A stretch of 64,000 nt of DNA, from assembly GCF_034067285.1 (NCBI RefSeq), contig NZ_CP139286.1, positions 2,480,001 to 2,544,000 on the forward strand, in the 5' to 3' direction. The stretch is from Acinetobacter pittii. GTDB taxonomy: Bacteria; Pseudomonadota; Gammaproteobacteria; Pseudomonadales; Moraxellaceae. A program made the translations under genes and the position numbers. Under the pieces are notes generated by a model, which ran no database searches, was not told where the DNA came from, and worked only from the letters and a program-made list of their open reading frames with translations. Below are positions 58,858 to 64,000 of the stretch, piece after piece (position 1 is the first letter of the stretch; every line of letters begins with the position of its first letter).

Positions 58858-60528
58858 ATGGCATCAAACAGTTATGATTATGATTATTTAATCATTGGTT
58901 CAGGCTTTGGCGGCAGTGTTTCTGCCTGCCGACTAACCGAAAAAGGCTACTCAGTTGCTGTAATGGAAATGGGGCGACGCTGGAAAGCTGAAGATTTTGC
59001 TAAAAACAACTGGAATACCCGCCGCTGGATCTGGCGCCCGGGCATGAAACTTTTCGGTTATTTCAATATGCGATTTTTTCGCCATGTCACCATTATTTGC
59101 GGTAATGCTGTAGGCGGTGGCTCAATTACCTATGCAAATACCCTGCTCGTTCCACCCGAACATATTTGGGATGAAGGTACGTGGGCGGATGCAGCAGACT
59201 GGAAAAATGAAATGCCGCAGCACTATGCTGAAGCAGAACGTATGCTTGGAGTGACGGATAATAAAATTTTAGGTCCTGCCGACCATATGCTAAAGAAAAT
59301 GGGCGATGCAGTTGGTGTGGGGCATACATTTAAACCCACTCGTGTTGCAACGTTCTTTCCACCCGAAGGTGAAGAAGGTGGCAAGACCTACCCTGACCCT
59401 TATTTTAACGGTGAAGGACCAGACCGCGGAACCTGTACCGCATGTGGCGGCTGTATGACAGGTTGCAAACACAACGCAAAAAATACTTTAGATAAAAATT
59501 ATTTGTACTTTGCCGAAAAAAATGGCGCCAAGGTTTACGAAGAAACCAAAGTTGTTGATGTTAAACCTCTCAATGGTAAAGCAGATGGCAGCGATGGCTA
59601 TGAAGTCACTACCGAATGCTCAAGCTCATGGTTCAATAAACAACGTCGTACATGGCGTGTTCGCAATGTCATTTTCTCGGCTTCCTCTTTGGGCACCCAA
59701 GAGATGTTGTTCCGCTTAAAGCAATCAGGTTCGCTGCCAAATATTTCTGATGATTTGGGTAATCGGGTACGTACCAATGCCGAGTCGATTTTAGGGGTTC
59801 GTTTCTTTGATAAAGATGTCGACATGAGTAAGGGCGTTGCGATTGGCTCAAGTATTTACATTGACCATGATACTCATATTGAAGCGACTCGCTATCAGGG
59901 TGGTTCTGATGCCATGGGCCTCATGTGTACTTATATGGCAAAAGGTAAACCAGGTTGGACCCGTATTTTTTATTGGTTATGGATACTCATTAGCCACCCC
60001 CTTATATTTTTACGCATGAGCAACCCTGTTGGCTTTGCACGGCAAACCTTAATTTTCTTGGTGATGCAAACTGCCGATGCTTCTATTAACATGCGTTTAA
60101 AACGAAATTGGTTCTGGCCTTTTGGCAAGGTTTTGTCTAGTGAAGGTAAAAAACTTCCTGTTTATATTCCACAGGCCAACACCTTTACTGAAAAAGTCGC
60201 AAAAATGTTTAATGGTCACCCGATAACCACCATTACTGAAATTTTGTTTAACGTGCCTTTTACTGCTCACTGCATGGGTGGCTGCGCGATTGCATCTAGC
60301 TCAGAGCAAGGTGTAGTCGATGGTAAAAATCGTGTGTTTAACTATAAAAACTTATATGTCGTAGATGGTTCAATGTTAGGTGCCAATTTGGGCGTTAACC
60401 CAAGTCTCACCATTACAGCTCTAGCAGAACGTGCAATGTCTTATATTCCGGCTAAACACACTTTGGATGAGCAACAAGATCATCTAACCACTACACAAAC
60501 TGTAGAGATCACAAAAGCCTCTGCTTAA
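58858..60528 (+). CDS. GMC-family oxidoreductase with a Cys cluster
   Basis: 556 residues. The N-terminal FAD site is LIIGSGFGGSVSA (11-23), followed by a GNAVGGGSITYAN flavin loop and the C-terminal HCMGGCAIASS and GVNPSLTITALAERA, which supply the catalytic His and final FAD contacts. At 193-203 it has CTACGGCMTGC (C-x2-C-x2-C-x3-C), a ferredoxin-like spacing seen in some cholesterol-oxidase-like and fatty-alcohol-oxidase-like GMC proteins. It may pass electrons to a carrier rather than oxygen (inference). AGGAG 8-10 nt before the ATG; last gene of the operon. Confidence 0.88.
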   Translation: MASNSYDYDYLIIGSGFGGSVSACRLTEKGYSVAVMEMGRRWKAEDFAKNNWNTRRWIWRPGMKLFGYFNMRFFRHVTIICGNAVGGGSITYANTLLVPPEHIWDEGTWADAADWKNEMPQHYAEAERMLGVTDNKILGPADHMLKKMGDAVGVGHTFKPTRVATFFPPEGEEGGKTYPDPYFNGEGPDRGTCTACGGCMTGCKHNAKNTLDKNYLYFAEKNGAKVYEETKVVDVKPLNGKADGSDGYEVTTECSSSWFNKQRRTWRVRNVIFSASSLGTQEMLFRLKQSGSLPNISDDLGNRVRTNAESILGVRFFDKDVDMSKGVAIGSSIYIDHDTHIEATRYQGGSDAMGLMCTYMAKGKPGWTRIFYWLWILISHPLIFLRMSNPVGFARQTLIFLVMQTADASINMRLKRNWFWPFGKVLSSEGKKLPVYIPQANTFTEKVAKMFNGHPITTITEILFNVPFTAHCMGGCAIASSSEQGVVDGKNRVFNYKNLYVVDGSMLGANLGVNPSLTITALAERAMSYIPAKHTLDEQQDHLTTTQTVEITKASA

Positions 60529-60547
60529 CATAGCAATTTGTTTTATA

Positions 60548-60580
60548 AAAAAAGCCTATTTAAAAATAGGCTTTTTTCTT
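60548..60580. terminator. Bidirectional terminator between the GMC and YcaO genes
   Basis: AAAAAAGCCTATTT / AAATAGGCTTTTTT stem around a very small loop, between convergent genes, with long A and T tracts. Confidence 0.92.
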
Positions 60581-60592
60581 TCATGTTTTAAA

Positions 60593-62791
60593 TTACATCG
60601 CCACGGCTTTAGCACGAGCTGCATGCAATTTTTTATAGCTCTCGATCAGACGTAAATGGCGGTCAAGTCCTTCTAGTTTCATGCTGGTTGGTGTTAAACC
60701 ATAGAAACGAACACTACCATCAACAGAACCTAATACCGCGTCCATTCGCGTGTCACCAAACATACGACGGAAATTCGTAAGGTAATCTTCAAGCTCTAGT
60801 TCTTCATCTAACATCACTTCAAGCACCACGTTCATGCACTGATAGAACAAGCCGCGCTCAACTGTGTTGGTGTTATATTGCAAGTAAGTTTCGACGAGTT
60901 CTTTTGCTTCTTCAAATTGTTGTAAGGCAACATAAATCAGCAATTTCAGTTCTAAAATGGTGAGCTGTCCCCAAACTGTATTATCATCAAATTCGATGCC
61001 AATGAGGGTAGTGATTTCAGTGTAATCATCTAGCTCGCATTCTTCTAAACGCTCAACCAATGCTTCAAGCTGCTCATCATCCAAACGATGCAGATTTAGA
61101 ATATCTTCACGGAATGAAAGTGCCTTATTGGTATTGTCCCAAATCAAATCTTCAACGAGATAAATTTCTGAATAATCCGGTACTAAAATACGGCAAGCGG
61201 TCGCACCTAAGTGCTCATAGACTGCCATATACACTTCTTTACCCATCTCTTCGAGAATACCGAACAATGTTGCAGCTTCTTCTGCATTCGACTCTTCGCC
61301 TTCGCCAGAAAAATCCCATTCAACAAAATCATAATCAGATTTAGAACTAAAGAAGCGCCAAGATACCAAACCACTTGAGTCAATAAAGTGCTCAACAAAG
61401 TTATTCGGCTCAGTCACTGCATTACTTTGGAAAGTCGGTTGTGGTAAATCATTTAAGCCTTCAAAACTACGACCTTGAAGTAATTCAGTCAGACTACGTT
61501 CTAATGCAATTTCAAAACTTGGATGCGCACCAAAAGATGCAAACACCCCACCCGTACGTGGGTTCATTAAAGTCACACACATTACCGGGAACTGGCCACC
61601 TAACGATGCATCTTTAACTAAAACAGGGAAACCTTGCTCTTCTAAACCTTTAATACCGGCAACAATACTTGGGTATTTTGCTAATACGTCTTCAGGAACG
61701 TCTGGAAGTGCAATTTCACCTTCTAAAATTTCGCGTTTTACAGCACGTTCAAAAATTTCTGACAAGCATTGAACTTGTGCTTCTGCCAAAGTGTTGCCCG
61801 CACTCATACCATTACTTAAGTACAAGTTTTCAATTAAATTTGATGGGAAATATACAACTTCACCGTCAGACTGGCGCACAAAAGGTAGCGAGCAAATGCC
61901 ACGCTCTATATTGCCTGAGTTGGTGTCATATAAATGTGTACCAAGTAACTCATCATCTGGGTTGTAAATCTCAAGACAGTATTCATCTAAGATTTCTTTA
62001 GGTAATTCACCATTTGGACCCGGTTTAAACCATTTTTCATCTGGATAATGCACAAATTCAGCATTGGCAATATCTTCACCCCAGAACTGGTCGTTATAGA
62101 AGAAGTTACAGTTTAAACGCTCAATAAACTCGCCTAATGCAGAAGCTAAAGCACTTTCTTTAGTTGCGCCTTTACCATTGGTAAAACACATTGGAGACTG
62201 TGCATCACGAATATGTAATGACCATACATTTGGCACGATATTACGCCAAGATGCGATTTCGATCTTCATGCCCAAATTTGCCAAAATGGCAGACATATTG
62301 GCAATGGTTTCTTCTAACGGTAGGTCTTTACCTTGAATATAGGTATGGTTTTCAGAAGTTAAGCTTGGCAATAACAATGCTTGTGCATCTGCATCGATGC
62401 TTTCCACTTCTTCAATAATAAATTCAGGACCCGTTTGAATCACTTTTTTAACAGTACAACGGTCAATCGAACGTAAAATACCTTGACGATCTTTCTCTGA
62501 AATATCGGCTGGTAATTCAATTTGAATTTTAAATGTTTGCTTATAGCGGTTTTCAGGGTCAACTATATTATTTTGCGATAAACGAATATTATCGGTTGGG
62601 ATATCTCGAGCGGCACAATACACTTTTACAAAGTACGCTGCACACAATGCTGACGATGCTAAAAAATAGTCAAATGGGCCCGGTGCCGAACCGTCACCCT
62701 TGTAGCGAATTGGTTGATCGGCAATTACCGTAAAGTCATCGAACTTAGCTTCCTGTCGAAGATTGTCGAGATAATTAACCTTGATTTCCAT
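60593..62791 (-). CDS. OsmC-YcaO fusion protein
   Basis: 732 residues. The first about 130 are an OsmC-like domain with both Cys (Cys50 in SSALCAAYF, Cys112 in DRCTVKK). The YcaO ATP-binding core follows (GKGATKESALASALGEFIER; SNGMSAGNTLAEAQVQCLSE) and the C-terminus is TPR-like (LQQFEEAKELVETYLQY). This OsmC/YcaO architecture is a known family, here longer than E. coli YcaO (586). E. coli YcaO promotes beta-methylthiolation of ribosomal protein S12 by RimO. The thiol-peroxidase domain suggests a redox link, which is inference. No RiPP genes are near. A perfect hairpin lies 16 bp before the ATG. Confidence 0.88.
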   Translation of the reverse strand: MEIKVNYLDNLRQEAKFDDFTVIADQPIRYKGDGSAPGPFDYFLASSALCAAYFVKVYCAARDIPTDNIRLSQNNIVDPENRYKQTFKIQIELPADISEKDRQGILRSIDRCTVKKVIQTGPEFIIEEVESIDADAQALLLPSLTSENHTYIQGKDLPLEETIANMSAILANLGMKIEIASWRNIVPNVWSLHIRDAQSPMCFTNGKGATKESALASALGEFIERLNCNFFYNDQFWGEDIANAEFVHYPDEKWFKPGPNGELPKEILDEYCLEIYNPDDELLGTHLYDTNSGNIERGICSLPFVRQSDGEVVYFPSNLIENLYLSNGMSAGNTLAEAQVQCLSEIFERAVKREILEGEIALPDVPEDVLAKYPSIVAGIKGLEEQGFPVLVKDASLGGQFPVMCVTLMNPRTGGVFASFGAHPSFEIALERSLTELLQGRSFEGLNDLPQPTFQSNAVTEPNNFVEHFIDSSGLVSWRFFSSKSDYDFVEWDFSGEGEESNAEEAATLFGILEEMGKEVYMAVYEHLGATACRILVPDYSEIYLVEDLIWDNTNKALSFREDILNLHRLDDEQLEALVERLEECELDDYTEITTLIGIEFDDNTVWGQLTILELKLLIYVALQQFEEAKELVETYLQYNTNTVERGLFYQCMNVVLEVMLDEELELEDYLTNFRRMFGDTRMDAVLGSVDGSVRFYGLTPTSMKLEGLDRHLRLIESYKKLHAARAKAVAM

Positions 62792-62807
62792 GCTGGCACC
62801 TAAATAT

Positions 62808-62835
62808 TTTTATGTGTCAGCACAGACACATAAAA
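62808..62835. promoter_or_regulatory. Inverted repeat in the OsmC-YcaO leader
   Basis: TTTTATGTGTC and its exact complement GACACATAAAA flank 6 bases, 16 bp upstream of the start codon. It can be an operator or an RNA hairpin close to the ribosome-binding site. No T run follows on the minus strand, so it is not a terminator. Confidence 0.6.
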
Positions 62836-62983
62836 TTCTAAATATTGAAAAATAAGCCGAATCACAGCGAAGAAATTGACTTAAAAAAATGAGAGATTAA
62901 AGCCATGTGTTTAATGAACGACTCAATTGGCTTTAATAAGATTGGCGGTATTATAGAGTGATTTTGTGCAGTTGATAACTAAA

Positions 62984-63014
62984 GTTAAAACATTGATGGT
63001 CACAATGTTTTAAC
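62984..63014 (-). terminator. Hairpin after the right-hand porin gene
   Basis: A perfect 12-bp stem GTTAAAACATTG / CAATGTTTTAAC with a 7-nt loop, 30 bases past the stop at 63044. The T tract is short. Confidence 0.65.
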
Positions 63015-63043
63015 TTCTCTTAAATTTAGTTAAATATTAATCA

Positions 63044-64000
63044 TTAAAATTTAAAGGTGTAATCGACATTTAACCGCGTTTCATTTGTCGAATGAAAGGT
63101 CATATTAGTCGGCATATCGTTGCGATAATGAGAAAAGCGAGCACGCATTCCCAAACCTTTTAACTTACCTTCAGGAATTTTATAGCCCAAATCAAATTCC
63201 ATCGACTCTTCTTTAAAACGCTGATCGCCGTATTGCAACAAATCAATGTCTTCACCTTTTGCATAGCGGGTCATAAAGCGTAATCCGTTTAATGAAACAT
63301 CACCTATCCGCGCATTTTTAAAGTCATATTCATAACGAATTGAATAGACTTTTTCATCTTTATTCGAATAGTCCGAACTCATAAAATCAAGCACGACTGG
63401 ACTTTCTGTTCCAGACAAAAACGGCAGACCAGTTGAGCCAAATGACTGCATGTAGCCCAAAGAAACCGTATGGTTTTGATAGTTCAAACCAAATAGGCCA
63501 CTCATATGACGGTTATCAACCTCTCCTATTTTTTTACTTCCAGCTTCCTCACTATTAAAAAAACGTACATCACTTAAAAAGTTAAGCTGATCATTTAAAG
63601 GCTGCTTTCCGTTAAATCCTAAAAATTGTTGCTGGTAAATGTCTTTGAGTTCAGCATGATAAGCACGTAAACGATAGTCCTTTAACTGATAACTTCCTCC
63701 CAATGTATAAAAAGAATCTGTTGTTGCCGCTTTCTCGAAACGATGGTTGATATTGTCCGTTCCAACATCGGTATAACGAATCGAATCACGTTGACGCACT
63801 TCATCAACATAAAAGCCTTCAAGTTGAAGATTTGGAATTTCATTTGAAACAAAACGGATACCGCGATAAGTCTGTGGAAACAAACGTGCTGGCGATGAAA
63901 ATATAGTCGGTAACTGTGGAACTAAATCCCCCACAAAAAGCTCATTTTTTCTAAATTTAGTCTTCCCTGTAATACCTATTTTTCCATAATAGTCATCACG
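63044..64000 (-). CDS. OprD-family outer membrane porin (5' end outside window)
   Basis: The frame is open to the window edge (an internal GTG at 63934 is not the start), giving 318 C-terminal residues. The OprD signature GDLVPQLPTIFSS and FPQTYRGIRFVSNEI is followed by beta-strands with loops, KGLGMRARFSHY and the terminal VDYTFKF ending in Phe. OprD/OpdX porins take up basic amino acids or carboxylates; the specificity of this one cannot be read. A second porin of the family ends at the left edge of the window. Confidence 0.85.
   Translation of the reverse strand, partial: RDDYYGKIGITGKTKFRKNELFVGDLVPQLPTIFSSPARLFPQTYRGIRFVSNEIPNLQLEGFYVDEVRQRDSIRYTDVGTDNINHRFEKAATTDSFYTLGGSYQLKDYRLRAYHAELKDIYQQQFLGFNGKQPLNDQLNFLSDVRFFNSEEAGSKKIGEVDNRHMSGLFGLNYQNHTVSLGYMQSFGSTGLPFLSGTESPVVLDFMSSDYSNKDEKVYSIRYEYDFKNARIGDVSLNGLRFMTRYAKGEDIDLLQYGDQRFKEESMEFDLGYKIPEGKLKGLGMRARFSHYRNDMPTNMTFHSTNETRLNVDYTFKF

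Overview
The window is chromosomal DNA from an Acinetobacter, most likely the A. calcoaceticus-baumannii complex. I judge this from low-GC gammaproteobacterial coding style, Acinetobacter-type protein sequences (TrmB, AlaS, RlmKL, Vfr, OprD-like porins), the order alaS-lysC-csrA, the pair hisZ-purA, and pyrB followed by a degenerate pyrC'. I see no plasmid, prophage, integron, rRNA, tRNA or CRISPR. Species and percent GC were not computed. Most of the window is core genome, densely packed, with short strong hairpin terminators between convergent genes.

Layout. 1-1835: the 3' end of an OprD-family porin and a FabH-like ketoacyl synthase. 1844-9767: hrpA, then ahpC and ahpF, separated by a KTSC protein, an O-methyltransferase and a DUF1653 protein. 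9939-18238: an Ala-rich lipoprotein, two glutathione transferases, a large secreted nuclease (ExeM/NucH type), trmB, a DUF2520 dehydrogenase-like protein and an inner-membrane OmpA-like protein. 18452-27000: pyrC'-pyrB, rlmKL and clpB with a heat-shock-like promoter. 27211-37708: an M23 peptidase, GNAT and OsmC proteins, a 296-bp MITE-like repeat next to vfr, tas, an M48 lipoprotein, hisZ-purA, a hypothetical lipoprotein and an Epd-like dehydrogenase. 37979-43096: alaS-lysC-csrA and rnhB. 43168-47374: cytochrome b561, an adenine deaminase with a purine permease, and small envelope proteins. A 0.6-kb AT-rich gap and a pirin gene follow.

48781-60528 is the most interesting part: a redox/lipid-type accessory cluster. 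A TetR regulator is divergent from a ferritin-like putative di-iron enzyme, an SDR, a flavin monooxygenase and a methyltransferase. Next, an AraC/VirS-type regulator is divergent from a second flavin monooxygenase, a second SDR, an HSL-type esterase and a GMC oxidoreductase. The second half has the layout of the mycobacterial virS-mymA locus. Each regulator has candidate binding sites visible in the DNA: a 22-bp operator present on both sides of the TetR intergenic region with a weaker third copy, and a 21-bp-spaced TGTCCTC direct repeat beside the AraC gene. The substrate is unknown.

60593-64000: an OsmC-YcaO fusion protein with a hairpin leader, and the 3' part of another OprD-family porin that runs off the window. 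Functions not tied to a named family are inference from motifs I could read; no database search was run.
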